A stretch of 64,000 bases of DNA, taken from assembly GCF_011601275.1 (NCBI RefSeq), contig NZ_JAAOLY010000011.1:124001-188000 (forward strand), read 5' to 3'. Origin of the DNA: Janthinobacterium lividum (GTDB lineage Bacteria > Pseudomonadota > Gammaproteobacteria > Burkholderiales > Burkholderiaceae_D). Both the position numbers and the translations under genes were made by a program. Of the stretch, positions 1-8,563 are shown piece by piece; the first letter of the stretch is position 1, and each line of letters begins with the position of its first letter. The notes under the pieces are model-generated. The model saw only the letters and a list, made by a program, of their open reading frames with translations, searched no databases and had not been told where the DNA came from.

Positions 1-1370
1 CACACCACGCCGCCATCGGGGCGCACGATGCGCTTGGCGTGGCGAAAGCCCTGCAGGTGCCGCGCCAGCAGCTGCGCCACGTGCGCCTGCTCGCCGGCCA
101 CGTCGTCGGGATGGCTGATCTCCATCCAGCTCGAGCGCCTCATGTCCTCCAGGGTACGTCCGGCGATGGCCAGATAGCGCGGATTAATATCGAGAAACTG
201 TCCGCTCACGGTATCGATCAGGGCGATGCCCATGGGTGCTTCCTCGAACATGGTGCGAAAGCGCAATTCCCCCTGGCGGATGGTTTCCTCCGTGCGGCGG
301 CGCTCGCGCGCCAGGTTGTTGAAGTGGAAGCCGGCCGACACGGCCAGCAGGCTGCCCGCCAGCCCCAGCGACAGGTACAGCCAGCCCAGGTCGGCGCCTG
401 GCACGGGGCGGTACTGGAAGCCCTTGTAGGCGCGGCTGGTCGTGGCATTGGGCGGCAGCACGCCCATGGCCGCGTACGTGTCGGCGATGTGCTGCCAGCG
501 CTGGGGATTCATGTAGCCGAGCTCCACCAGCACGGGCTGCAGCAGCAATTCCATTTGCTGCGCCTCGTACAGCAAGTGCGCCTGGTCGTGGCGCTGGCTG
601 TATTTGGCGTGGATCACGCGCGCCATTTCCTCGCGGTGCGCCATCGCGTATTGCCAGCCGCGCAGGCTGGCCGCGCGGAACGCTTTGACACGCTCGGGAT
701 GGCGACGCAGTTCCTGCTCGCTGGTAAACAGATTGTCGCCGTAAAAATCGATGCCGGCCGTGCGCGGCGTAAACTGGTAATAGGAAAAGCCCGCCCGGTC
801 CAGGTAGTCCGGTTCATTGGTGGAATACGCGGCAATCGCATCGACCTTGCCATCGATCAAATCCTCGATCCGGTAGCTGGGCGGCAAGTGGCGCATCTGC
901 TGCGGCGCGACGCCCATTTTCCCCAGGAATAGCGACACTTCATCGGAGGCGGCCGCCACATTGACGGCGGCACCGATCATCACGGGCGCCCCCACCAGCT
1001 TGCGCACGTCGGGTGCGCCGCCCTGCTGGCGCATCAGCAGCACGCTAGGCGAATGCTGGAACACCACGGCCAGCACCACCACGGGCTTGCCCGCCAGGCG
1101 GCTGAGCAACAAGGTGCTGTTGCCCACGCCGTACTCGGCATGGCCCGCCAGCACGGCCGCCTCGGCAAGCGGCACGCCGCTGCCTTCGACCAATTTCACC
1201 TCCAGCCCCGCCTCGCGGTAATAGCCTTGCTCGATGGCCGCGTAATAACCGGCAAACTGGAATTGATGCGTGAAATTGAGATGCAGGGAGACGGCTTCCA
1301 GCGCCCGGACGGGCGTGGCCAGGCACAGCAGCAGAATGAAACAGCAGCGGAAAGCGTCGGAGGCTTTCAT
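1..1370 (-). CDS. SsuA/THI5-like periplasmic sensor with PAS domain (partial, C-terminus off the window)
   Basis: The reading frame opens at 1370 and runs off the left edge without a stop, so only about 456 residues are visible. Residues 1-23 look like a signal peptide (basic start, Leu/Cys-rich core, cleavage near VRA). Residues 25-300 resemble an NMT1/THI5/SsuA substrate-binding domain, with the typical opening NFTHQFQFAGYYAAIEQGYY. A membrane segment lies near residues 323-345 and a PAS domain starts near 368 (FRTMFEEAPMGIALIDT). By family knowledge such proteins continue into GGDEF/EAL or histidine-kinase output domains; which one is present cannot be seen. A second in-frame ATG lies two codons upstream (1376), and neither start has a clear ribosome binding site. 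The gene follows the ribose operon on the same strand after about 140 bp. The ligand is unknown; NMT1-type domains often bind small amines, sulfonates or pyrimidines. Confidence 0.75.
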   Translation of the reverse strand, partial: MKASDAFRCCFILLLCLATPVRALEAVSLHLNFTHQFQFAGYYAAIEQGYYREAGLEVKLVEGSGVPLAEAAVLAGHAEYGVGNSTLLLSRLAGKPVVVLAVVFQHSPSVLLMRQQGGAPDVRKLVGAPVMIGAAVNVAAASDEVSLFLGKMGVAPQQMRHLPPSYRIEDLIDGKVDAIAAYSTNEPDYLDRAGFSYYQFTPRTAGIDFYGDNLFTSEQELRRHPERVKAFRAASLRGWQYAMAHREEMARVIHAKYSQRHDQAHLLYEAQQMELLLQPVLVELGYMNPQRWQHIADTYAAMGVLPPNATTSRAYKGFQYRPVPGADLGWLYLSLGLAGSLLAVSAGFHFNNLARERRRTEETIRQGELRFRTMFEEAPMGIALIDTVSGQFLDINPRYLAIAGRTLEDMRRSSWMEISHPDDVAGEQAHVAQLLARHLQGFRHAKRIVRPDGGVV

Positions 1371-1485
1371 CGGCATGGCGGGACACCACAGGAAGCTGCC
1401 GCGTTGGCAGGGGTAAGGCTATTGTAGCCGCCCCTTTTGCCGATGGATAATTATTTCAGTGCGGACAATAACGTTGATGTTTTTG

Positions 1486-1509
1486 GCAAACAATGTCGTC
1501 ATTGTTTGC
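1486..1509. repeat. 10-bp perfect inverted repeat between rbsD and the sensor gene
   Basis: GCAAACAATG is separated by 4 nt from CATTGTTTGC. It begins just past the rbsD stop codon. There is no T-run after the stem on the minus strand, so it is not a classical intrinsic terminator. Its outer half-sites, GCAAAC and GTTTGC, match the half-sites of the operator upstream of rbsB. It may be an mRNA 3' hairpin or a regulator site for the downstream sensor gene. Confidence 0.6.
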
Positions 1510-1510
1510 G

Positions 1511-1903
1511 TTAAAACACGACGCCAGCCACCAGAATGATGTTGGCGTACGGGCTGCACTCGCCCGTGCGCACGATGGCGCGCGCGCCCTTGGACAATTG
1601 CTTGAACTCGTCGTGCGTCACCTGGCGCGCATCGGGCAAGGCCAAGGCCGCCACCTGCGCCGCCATGGCCGGATTATGCTGCGGCAACTCGCTGGCGAGC
1701 AAATGGTATTCCACCTGCATTTCGCTTAATACCGTGTTCACGGTATCGATAAAGCCGGGGATGCCGCGCGTCAGGGCCAGGTCGATCAAGGGCACGCCCG
1801 GCTGCGATGGCAAGCCTGCGTCGCCGATGACGAGCATGTCGCCATGGCCGAGCGAAGCGATCAGTTGCGACAGCGCAATATTAAGCAGCGGTGATTTTTT
1901 CAT
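1511..1903 (-). CDS. rbsD: D-ribose pyranase
   Basis: The product interconverts the pyranose and furanose forms of D-ribose in the cytoplasm, supplying substrate for ribokinase. It is 130 residues, close to the usual length of about 139. The start at 1903 is chosen because MKKSPLLNIALSQLIASLGH matches the family N-terminus, including the conserved LGH histidine near residue 20 and the following GDAGLP motif; the same frame remains open upstream. The C-terminus has the typical TGECSPYANIILVAGV block. It is the last gene of the rbs operon, four bases after the rbsK stop codon. Confidence 0.95.
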   Translation of the reverse strand: MKKSPLLNIALSQLIASLGHGDMLVIGDAGLPSQPGVPLIDLALTRGIPGFIDTVNTVLSEMQVEYHLLASELPQHNPAMAAQVAALALPDARQVTHDEFKQLSKGARAIVRTGECSPYANIILVAGVVF

Positions 1904-1907
1904 GGAT

Positions 1908-2816
1908 TCAGAACAGCTCGTGCAAGTGGGGGATCGACGTTTGCGCGCCGGGCTTGGTGACGCTCCAGGCGGCCGCGCGCTGGCCTTGCTGAATCGCTTC
2001 CGCCTCGTCCATGCCGGACGCCAGGCCCGCCACGAAGCCGCCAATAAACGTGTCGCCGGCGGCCGTCGTGTCGACGGCTTTTACCGCTTCGGCCGGGAAG
2101 GTGTAATCGCCGCCGTACAGGGCCGCGTGCACGCCCTTGGAACCCAAGGTGATGATGACGTTGTCGCTGCCCAGCTTTTGCAGCGCGCCCGCCAGCGCCT
2201 TGACGTCCGCGCCTTCCGGGCTGACGCCGGCCAGCATGGCCGCTTCGATTTCATTCGGAATCAGGTAATCGACCAGTTCCAGCACGCCTTCCGGCAAGCT
2301 GGCGGCCGGAGCGGGATTGAGCACCACGGTCTTGCCCAGCGAACGGGCCAGTTTGATCGCGTGCACGACGGTGGCCATCGGCGTTTCCAGCTGCAGCACG
2401 ACGATGTCGGCCTGTTCAATTAACCCTTGCGCCGCGTCAATGTGCGCGGGGCTGAGCAGATCGTTGGCGCCGCCGGCGATGACGATGCTGTTCTGGCCAT
2501 TGTCGTCGACGAGGATGGAGGCGATGCCGGACGCGACACCGGGCAAGGTGGTGATGTGGCTGTCGATGATGCCGTCGCCGACGAGCGCCGCACGCAGGGT
2601 CGCGCCAAACGCATCGTCGCCCACGCAAGCGACCATGGCCACTTGCTGGGCGCCGGCCACGTTGCCGCTCAGGCGCGCGCAGGCCACGGCCTGGTTGGCG
2701 CCCTTGCCGCCAGGGATGGTTCTAAACGCGCCGCCCGTCAGGGTTTCGCCGGGGAGAGGCATGCGCGGCACGCGCAAGACCAGGTCCATATTGATGCTGC
2801 CGATAACCACGATCAT
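1908..2816 (-). CDS. rbsK: Ribokinase
   Basis: The product phosphorylates D-ribose to ribose 5-phosphate with ATP. The 302-residue protein is a PfkB-family sugar kinase. It opens with VIGSINMDLVLRVPRMPLPG, the ribose-binding N-terminus, and carries the GGKGANQAVA motif near residue 40. The C-terminal PfkB signature DTTAAGDTFIGGF contains the catalytic Asp and anion hole. The start codon overlaps the rbsR stop codon by 4 bp (ATGA), which implies translational coupling with the regulator. It lies within rbsB-A-C-R-K-D. Confidence 0.96.
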   Translation of the reverse strand: MIVVIGSINMDLVLRVPRMPLPGETLTGGAFRTIPGGKGANQAVACARLSGNVAGAQQVAMVACVGDDAFGATLRAALVGDGIIDSHITTLPGVASGIASILVDDNGQNSIVIAGGANDLLSPAHIDAAQGLIEQADIVVLQLETPMATVVHAIKLARSLGKTVVLNPAPAASLPEGVLELVDYLIPNEIEAAMLAGVSPEGADVKALAGALQKLGSDNVIITLGSKGVHAALYGGDYTFPAEAVKAVDTTAAGDTFIGGFVAGLASGMDEAEAIQQGQRAAAWSVTKPGAQTSIPHLHELF

Positions 2817-3871
2817 GATGTCATTCCCATCAGTTCAGTTGCAGGTGAAGAAGTAGGTGCGGTAGAAGTTACAGCGGCCGCCACGCTGGAGCCACGCACG
2901 TGCAGTGCGGGCGCGATGCTGCGCTGCTGGCGCGGCAAGGCGGGGTCGGCGATGCGCGCCAGCAGGCAGGCGGCCGTGATGTGGCCCAGCTCGCGCGTAT
3001 TTTGCGCCACGCTGGTCAAAGCTGGATGCACGAAGCTGGCCAGGTCGATATCGTCGAAGCCGACGACGGCCAGGTCCACGGGCACGGCAATGCCCCGCTC
3101 GGCGGCGGCGCGCAGGGCGCCAAAGGCCATCAGGTCATTGCAGCAGAACAGGGCATCGGGGCGCTGGCCTGGCGGCAGCCCCAGCAAGTCCAGCGCGGCC
3201 GCATAGCCTCCCGCGCTCGTGAAATCGCTATGGCGGCACAGCGCGTCGTCCAGGACCACGCCCGCGTCCGCCACGGCGCTGCGCACGCCATCGATGCGGT
3301 CGTTGGAAATGCTCACTTCGCGGGGACCAGCGATGCAGGCGAGACGCCGGCGTCCCAGCCCCAGCAGGTGGCGCGCGGCCAGGGCACCACCGGCGCGGTT
3401 GTCGACGGCCACGGCATCGATGGACAGGTCGCTGGGCGCGCGGTCGAGCAGCACGGCCGGCACCTTCATCTTGCGCAGCAATTCGCCATCGCTGTCAGCC
3501 AGCGCGGACAAAATCAGGCCGTCGCAGCGCTTGGTCAGCAGCACGTTCAGGTAGTCGCGCTGCTTGACGGGGTCGTCATCGGAATTGCACAGGATCACGC
3601 TGTAGCCGGCCGCGTAGCAGCTGTCCTCGATGCCGCGCGCCACTTCCGAAAAATACGGATTCGTATTGTTGGGGATGATCAGGCCGATGGTGCCCGTGCT
3701 GCGGCTGCGCAGCGAACGCGCCAGCGCGCTGGGTACGTAATGCAATTGCTCCGCCGCCGCCAGCACGGCGCGGCGCGCCTCGTCGCTGACGGGGCGGGTA
3801 TTGTTGAGGACGTGCGACACGGTGGTAAACGACACCCCCGCCGCCTGCGCCACTTGTTTGATGGTTGCCAT
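2813..3871 (-). CDS. rbsR: LacI-family ribose operon regulator
   Basis: This 352-residue LacI/GalR regulator has an N-terminal helix-turn-helix at residues 2-25 (ATIKQVAQAAGVSFTTVSHV), the hinge helix region near residues 48-58 (PSALARSLRS), and a periplasmic-binding-protein-like effector domain to about residue 335. About 20 Ser/Thr/Ala-rich residues extend the C-terminus. Its position inside the ribose operon, between rbsC and rbsK, makes it the likely local repressor that responds to ribose. The perfect palindrome at 7530-7547 upstream of rbsB is its probable operator, so it would be autoregulated. Only nine bases separate it from rbsC. Confidence 0.92.
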   Translation of the reverse strand: MATIKQVAQAAGVSFTTVSHVLNNTRPVSDEARRAVLAAAEQLHYVPSALARSLRSRSTGTIGLIIPNNTNPYFSEVARGIEDSCYAAGYSVILCNSDDDPVKQRDYLNVLLTKRCDGLILSALADSDGELLRKMKVPAVLLDRAPSDLSIDAVAVDNRAGGALAARHLLGLGRRRLACIAGPREVSISNDRIDGVRSAVADAGVVLDDALCRHSDFTSAGGYAAALDLLGLPPGQRPDALFCCNDLMAFGALRAAAERGIAVPVDLAVVGFDDIDLASFVHPALTSVAQNTRELGHITAACLLARIADPALPRQQRSIAPALHVRGSSVAAAVTSTAPTSSPATELMGMTS

Positions 3872-3880
3872 GGGCCAGTA

Positions 3881-4852
3881 TTATGAACGCTCGCCGCGAC
3901 GGCGGTAGGTGTCGAGCACCACGGCCGCGACGATCACCAGGCCCGTGACGATGCGTTTCACGGGTTCCGACACACCCACTTGCGCCAGGCCCGCTTCCAG
4001 CACGGAAATGATCAGCACGCCGATAAAGGTGCTGATGACGGAACCGCGTCCGCCCATCAGGCTCGTGCCGCCGATCACGACGGCGGCGATTACTTGCAAT
4101 TCCATGCCCACGCCGCCGTTCGGGTCGGCCGCTTCCAGGCGCGACACCTGGAACAGCGCGCCCACGCCGGCAAGAAAGCCCATCAGTGCAAACACCAGCA
4201 CCTTCGATGGTTTTGTATTGATGCCGGACAAACGCACGGCTTCTTCATTCGTGCCGATGCCAATCCAGTGGCGGCCCAGCACCGTGCGCGTGAGCACCAA
4301 ATGGCCGATGACAACGATGGCAATCGAGGCGATGAAAGCGGGCGACAGGCCAAACGCGATCGGCGAGCTGATGCCGTCAACGGCGCTGCCGATGTATTCC
4401 GTGCGCGAGTTCGTCACCTGATACGCCATGCCGCGCGCCATTTCCAGCACGCCCAAGGAAACAATGAACGAAGGAATGCGCCAGCCGACGGAAATCAAAC
4501 CCGTGGTGGCGCCGCACAGCGCGGCGACGAACATGCCCAGCAGGGCCGCGCTCCACACGGGCCAGCCCCAGTGCACGACGGCCAACGACAGCACGGAAGC
4601 GGCCAGCGCCATCACGGAGCCGACGGACAAATCGATGCCGCCGATGATCAGCACGAAGGTCATGCCGACCGCCATCACGACGAGGGTCGGGATATTGTTC
4701 GACAGGGTGCTCAAGGTGGCCAAGGTGAAGAAGTTTTCGCTGGCGAACGAAAACAGCACGCACATGGCCAGCAGGGCGCCGATCAGGCCCGCATAGTTTT
4801 TCAGGTCGGCCAGGCTGCGCTGCAGATACGAAGGAGAGGAATTGGTGGTCAT
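3881..4852 (-). CDS. rbsC: Ribose ABC transporter permease
   Basis: This inner-membrane permease of the CUT2 sugar family has 323 residues and many hydrophobic segments. The conserved loop GGIDLSVGSVMALAA near residues 70-85 is the hallmark of RbsC/AraH-type permeases. It should pair with RbsA and receive ribose from RbsB. It sits 18 bp after rbsA and 9 bp before rbsR on the same strand. The first 20 residues are cytoplasmic. Length and motifs are normal for the family, and nothing suggests truncation. Confidence 0.95.
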   Translation of the reverse strand: MTTNSSPSYLQRSLADLKNYAGLIGALLAMCVLFSFASENFFTLATLSTLSNNIPTLVVMAVGMTFVLIIGGIDLSVGSVMALAASVLSLAVVHWGWPVWSAALLGMFVAALCGATTGLISVGWRIPSFIVSLGVLEMARGMAYQVTNSRTEYIGSAVDGISSPIAFGLSPAFIASIAIVVIGHLVLTRTVLGRHWIGIGTNEEAVRLSGINTKPSKVLVFALMGFLAGVGALFQVSRLEAADPNGGVGMELQVIAAVVIGGTSLMGGRGSVISTFIGVLIISVLEAGLAQVGVSEPVKRIVTGLVIVAAVVLDTYRRRGERS

Positions 4853-4870
4853 GGGAATCTTTCCGGCGGA

Positions 4871-6424
4871 TCAGGCCGCAGCTGGAGTGGAAGTGGGGGT
4901 CAAATAGCCGGAGAAGGCGGCCGACAGCAGCGCGTCCTGGCTCCAGGCGCCGCGCTCGAAGGTCTCGACGATGCTGCCGGCGCTCATGACGGCGATGCGG
5001 TCACAGATCAGCATCAGTTCGCGCAAGTCGCTGGAAACAATGACGAGGCCCTTGCCCTGGCGCGCCTGTTCGGCCAGCACCTGATAAATATCAAACTTGG
5101 CGCCAATATCGATCCCGCGCGTGGGCTCGTCGAACAGCATCACGGGGCAGTCGCGGTACAGCCAGCGGGCGATCACCACCTTTTGCTGGTTGCCGCCGGA
5201 CAGTTCCGCCACCGTTTGCGCACTGTTGCGCGAGCGGATACCCAGGCGTTGGATGTAATCATCGGCTACCGACGCTTCAGATGCATCGTTGAGCCAACCG
5301 GCGCCGCTGACGGTGTCGAGCGAGGCCAGGGTCGTGTTGACGGCGATGGACTGGCGCAACAACAAGCCTTGGCCCTTGCGGTCTTCCGTGATCATGGCGA
5401 TGCCCGCTTTCACCGCTGCCTGCGGCGAATGCAAGGCGGCCGGCGTTTCGCTGTCGCCAAGGAACACGTCACCGGCGTCGGCACGGTCGGCGCCGAAGAT
5501 CAGGCGCAACAATTCCGTGCGGCCCGAGCCGATCAGACCGGCGATGCCGAGGATTTCACCGGCGCGCAAGTCGAACGAGGTCGGGTTGACGACCTTGCCG
5601 CGCGTCAATCCCCGCACGCGCAGCAGCGGCGCGCCTATGGTGCGCCCGCTCAGGTCCACCGCATCGTCGGCCGAACGGCCCACCATCAGGCTGACCAGGT
5701 CGGCGGCGGAGTGGCCCGCGATATCGTCGTCGCACACGAGCTGGCCGTCGCGCAGCACGGCGATGCGGTCGGCCACGCGCTTGAGTTCTTCCAAGCGGTG
5801 GGAAATATAGATGATGCACACGCCTTCGGCTTTCAGGCGCTCGATTTGCAGGAACAGCAATTCCACTTCGCGGTGCGTCAGCATGGCCGTCGGCTCGTCG
5901 AGCACCAGCAGGCGGCAGGCGCCGATCAGATTGCGCGCGATCTCAATCATTTGCTGGTGGCCGATGCCCAGTTCGCCCACGAGGGTCCACGGGTCGAGGC
6001 CGCCCAGGCCCACTTTTTCCATCTGTTCGCGCGCGTCGCGTTCGAGGCGCGTACGGTCGATAAAGCCGAAGCGCTGCGGCAGGTTTTTCAGGTACAGGTT
6101 TTCCGCGATCGACAGGGTAGGAATCAAATTGAGTTCCTGCATCACCATGCGGATGCCCAGCGCCTCGGCGACGCCGCGCGAGGCGGGCTGGTAAGGCTTG
6201 CCGTCGAGCAGCATCGTGCCCGTGGTGGCTTGCTCCAGGCCGCAGATGATCTTCGACAGGGTGCTCTTGCCCGCACCGTTCTCGCCCGTCAGCGCCAGCA
6301 CCTGGCCAGGGGCAAAGCGCAGGCCCACGCCGCCCAGCACGGGGCCGACATAGGATTTGCCGATATTATCCAGGGTCAATAGAGGGGTGGCGGCTGATGG
6401 CGCCGGGGGGATGTCGGTAGGCAT
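4871..6424 (-). CDS. rbsA: Ribose ABC transporter ATP-binding protein (two fused NBDs)
   Basis: The 517-residue CUT2-family ATPase powers ribose uptake through RbsC. The first nucleotide-binding domain has the Walker A motif GENGAGKST near residue 49 and the Walker B LLVLDEPTA near 170. The second has the strong signature LSGGNQQKVVIARWL near 405 and a Walker B (VMLFDEPTRGIDIG). As is common in this family, the second half lacks a good Walker A. The gene starts 85 bp after rbsB, with a strong hairpin in that gap that may lower its expression relative to the binding protein. Confidence 0.95.
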   Translation of the reverse strand: MPTDIPPAPSAATPLLTLDNIGKSYVGPVLGGVGLRFAPGQVLALTGENGAGKSTLSKIICGLEQATTGTMLLDGKPYQPASRGVAEALGIRMVMQELNLIPTLSIAENLYLKNLPQRFGFIDRTRLERDAREQMEKVGLGGLDPWTLVGELGIGHQQMIEIARNLIGACRLLVLDEPTAMLTHREVELLFLQIERLKAEGVCIIYISHRLEELKRVADRIAVLRDGQLVCDDDIAGHSAADLVSLMVGRSADDAVDLSGRTIGAPLLRVRGLTRGKVVNPTSFDLRAGEILGIAGLIGSGRTELLRLIFGADRADAGDVFLGDSETPAALHSPQAAVKAGIAMITEDRKGQGLLLRQSIAVNTTLASLDTVSGAGWLNDASEASVADDYIQRLGIRSRNSAQTVAELSGGNQQKVVIARWLYRDCPVMLFDEPTRGIDIGAKFDIYQVLAEQARQGKGLVIVSSDLRELMLICDRIAVMSAGSIVETFERGAWSQDALLSAAFSGYLTPTSTPAAA

Positions 6425-6448
6425 GATAAAACTCCGCGGTAGTGGCGG

Positions 6449-6495
6449 CGGGGCCGGCGCTGCCTACTCGCATGAGTACGCAGGCGCCGGCCCCG
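6449..6495 (-). other. Large rbsB-rbsA intergenic hairpin
   Basis: A 12-bp GC-rich stem pairs 6449-6460 with 6484-6495, with a second 5-bp stem inside (6465-6469 with 6474-6478). It begins 14 nt after the rbsB stop codon. No T-run follows on the transcribed strand, so it is unlikely to terminate. Hairpins here are known in other binding-protein operons to protect the 3' end of the abundant binding-protein mRNA; that role is inferred. Confidence 0.65.
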
Positions 6496-6509
6496 GCGGG
6501 ATCAAACGA

Positions 6510-7469
6510 TCAGGACTTGGCGCCCTTGGCGACCAGTTCGACCTTGGTTTCGATGACGCCACCCAGATCGGCCTGTTTCTTCTTCTGTGCCAGCGCTTTC
6601 AGCACGGTGTCGATGCCGAACACGGCTTGCTGCGAACCGAACTGGTCGGCGGTAGCCAGCACGCGGCCATCGGCCAGCATCGGCTTGATGGCGTTGATGT
6701 TGTCGTAACCGACGACGAGTACTTTGCCCGTCTTGCCGGCCGCCTTGATGGCGGAAATGGCGCCGATGGCCATGTTATCGTTACCGCACAGCAAAGCCTT
6801 GATATTCGGATTGGCGTTCAGCATGGCGGCCGCCACCGTGTTGGCAGGAGCGATTTCCCATTGGCCCGACTGCACGCTGACGACCTTGGCGCCGGCCGCG
6901 TTCATCGCGTCCTGGAAGCCCAGGGTGCGCTGCTGCGCGTTGTAGGTCGTCGACACGCCTTCGATGATGCCGACCGGGTCGCCCTTCTTGATCTGCTTGG
7001 CCAGGAAGTCGCCGACGACCTTGGCGCCCTTGCGGTTGTCCGGGCCGACGAACGGCACGGTGATGCCCTTCTCTTTCAGGGCGCCTTCGTCGAGCTTGTT
7101 ATCGATATTGACGACGATGATGCCCGCGTCGATGGCTTTCTTCAGCACCGGCACCAGCGCTTTCGAGTCGGCCGGGGCGATCACCAGCGCGTTGACGCGC
7201 GAGACGATCATTTGCTCGACCAGCTTGATCTGGCTCGACGTATCCGTCTCATCCTTGATGCCGTTCGACAGCAGGTCGTACTTGGCGGCATTGGCCTTCT
7301 GATGCGCCTTGGCGCCATTTTCCATGGTCAGGAAAAATTCATTGGCGAGCGACTTCATCACCAGCGCCACCTTCGGTTTGGCAGGTGTCTGCGCCATCGC
7401 CGGCACGGCGGGCAAGGCACACACCAGGACAGCGGCGGCAATCATTTTCAGGCGAATACGGGATGTCAT
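6510..7469 (-). CDS. rbsB: Ribose ABC transporter periplasmic binding protein
   Basis: This is the secreted high-affinity ribose receptor that delivers sugar to RbsAC. The protein has 319 residues with an N-terminal signal peptide (basic MTSRIRLK, hydrophobic core, likely cleavage after AMA near residue 26). The mature part is a peripla_BP_4 fold with features typical of RbsB: NEFFLTMENGAK early, PADSKALVPVLKKA, VNIDNKLDE, VPFVGPDN and LLCGNDNMAIGA. It is the first gene of the operon. A GGAG ribosome binding site lies 6 bases before the ATG. The operator at 7530-7547 lies 60 bp upstream of the start codon. Confidence 0.95.
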   Translation of the reverse strand: MTSRIRLKMIAAAVLVCALPAVPAMAQTPAKPKVALVMKSLANEFFLTMENGAKAHQKANAAKYDLLSNGIKDETDTSSQIKLVEQMIVSRVNALVIAPADSKALVPVLKKAIDAGIIVVNIDNKLDEGALKEKGITVPFVGPDNRKGAKVVGDFLAKQIKKGDPVGIIEGVSTTYNAQQRTLGFQDAMNAAGAKVVSVQSGQWEIAPANTVAAAMLNANPNIKALLCGNDNMAIGAISAIKAAGKTGKVLVVGYDNINAIKPMLADGRVLATADQFGSQQAVFGIDTVLKALAQKKKQADLGGVIETKVELVAKGAKS

Positions 7470-7529
7470 GAGCGTCTCCAGAGTTGTTGGTCAAGCATGT
7501 GTAGATCATGCTTTTATGGAATTTTACGG

Positions 7530-7547
7530 CGCGCAAACGTTTGCGCG
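7530..7547. promoter_or_regulatory. Perfect 18-bp LacI-family operator upstream of rbsB
   Basis: CGCGCAAACGTTTGCGCG is a perfect palindrome with the central CG typical of LacI/GalR/RbsR operators. It lies in the promoter region of the rbs operon, 60 bp before rbsB. The rbsR gene in the same operon is the obvious candidate ligand-responsive repressor. I could not assign convincing -35/-10 boxes. Confidence 0.85.
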
Positions 7548-7633
7548 AAGCGAATAGTGCCTCAATGCCCTATTACAGTGCAAGCAAAACTGTATGTGCG
7601 GTGCAGCAAAAAAGGAGCGTATAGAGGGAAACG

Positions 7634-7658
7634 GGCAGGCCGATGCGATCAGCCTGCC
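7634..7658 (-). terminator. Possible weak terminator after the DMT transporter gene
   Basis: A 7-bp GC-rich stem (GGCAGGC with GCCTGCC, 11-nt loop) lies 20 bp beyond the stop codon of the minus-strand transporter. On that strand it is followed by GTTTCCC, which is only a weak U-tract. It could separate the transporter from the rbs operon. Confidence 0.4.
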
Positions 7659-7677
7659 GAGGAGAAATGCGCGGAAG

Positions 7678-8559
7678 TCAGGGGTTTGTTGCGGGACGGG
7701 CGCTGGCCCACTGCACGGCCAGCACGCTGGCCAGCACCAGCAGCAGACCCAGCATCGACCAGCCCGTCATGGCCTGGCCCAGCAAGGCCCAGCCCAACAC
7801 GACGGCCATGAGGGGACTAAGCAGTCCCAGCGAGGAGACGGCCACGGGAGAAAGCCTGGCGATGCCGCGAAACCACAGCGCATACGCCAGCAGGGCGCCG
7901 GCCAGGCACAGGTAGGCGTAGGCAAGAACTTGCTGCAAGGACAAGGCCGGCAGCGGCGCGTCGGCCAGCCAGGCGACAGGAGCCAGCATCAGGCCGCCGA
8001 GCAGCAATTGCCAGCCCGTCAGCGCCAGCACAGGCAAGTCCGGCTTCCAGCGCCGCGTCAGATAGGTACCGACCGCCATGCAAGCCGTACCGCCCAGCGC
8101 GGCGGCGATGCCGATCGGTTCCCACACCGTGCGCGGCGACAACAATAGGACGCCCATGCCGGCCACGCCCAGCACGCTGGCCAGCAAGGCCAGGCGGGCC
8201 GGACGGCGCCCTTCCACGCCCCAGGCCAGGCCCATTACCAGCAGCGGTTGGACGGCGCCCACCACGGCCGCCAGGCCGCCGGGCAAGCGGTAGGCAGCGA
8301 CGAATAGCAACGCCTGGAACACGCCGATATTCAGCGCCGACAGGATCAGCACGCGGCCCCAATCGCGCCGCGCGGGCAGGCGCCGCATGACCAGCAGCAA
8401 CAGCAAACCGGCCGGCAGCACGCGGATCAGGGCCGCCGTGAAGGGCCGGTCCGGCGGCAGCAGTTCGGACGTGACGATATACGTGGAGCCCCAGATCAGG
8501 GGCGCCAGCGCCGTGAGCAGAATATCGCCCCAGGCGGGGCGGACAGGAGAGGCAGGCAT
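7678..8559 (-). CDS. EamA/DMT-family transporter
   Basis: The 293-residue integral membrane protein has about ten hydrophobic segments in two EamA repeats. The N-terminal PLIWGSTYIVTSELLPPDRP (near residues 21-40) is typical of the YedA/RhaT-like drug/metabolite exporter group. Members export amino acids, nucleosides or toxic compounds; the substrate cannot be read from sequence. The ATG at 8559 follows a GGAG-like stretch. Two related palindromes at 8564-8581 and 8604-8621 overlap its leader and promoter region, suggesting control by a dimeric repressor (MarR/TetR type) not encoded nearby. Confidence 0.88.
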   Translation of the reverse strand: MPASPVRPAWGDILLTALAPLIWGSTYIVTSELLPPDRPFTAALIRVLPAGLLLLLVMRRLPARRDWGRVLILSALNIGVFQALLFVAAYRLPGGLAAVVGAVQPLLVMGLAWGVEGRRPARLALLASVLGVAGMGVLLLSPRTVWEPIGIAAALGGTACMAVGTYLTRRWKPDLPVLALTGWQLLLGGLMLAPVAWLADAPLPALSLQQVLAYAYLCLAGALLAYALWFRGIARLSPVAVSSLGLLSPLMAVVLGWALLGQAMTGWSMLGLLLVLASVLAVQWASARPATNP

Positions 8560-8563
8560 GCAC

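Noticed and set aside
1486..1509. Intrinsic terminator for the rbs operon
   Set aside because: No T-run follows the stem on the minus strand.
3980..6382. An 800-codon open frame on the plus strand opposite rbsC and rbsA
   Set aside because: It is the antisense shadow of well-conserved rbs genes in high-GC DNA; its His/Gln/Arg-rich composition matches no family.
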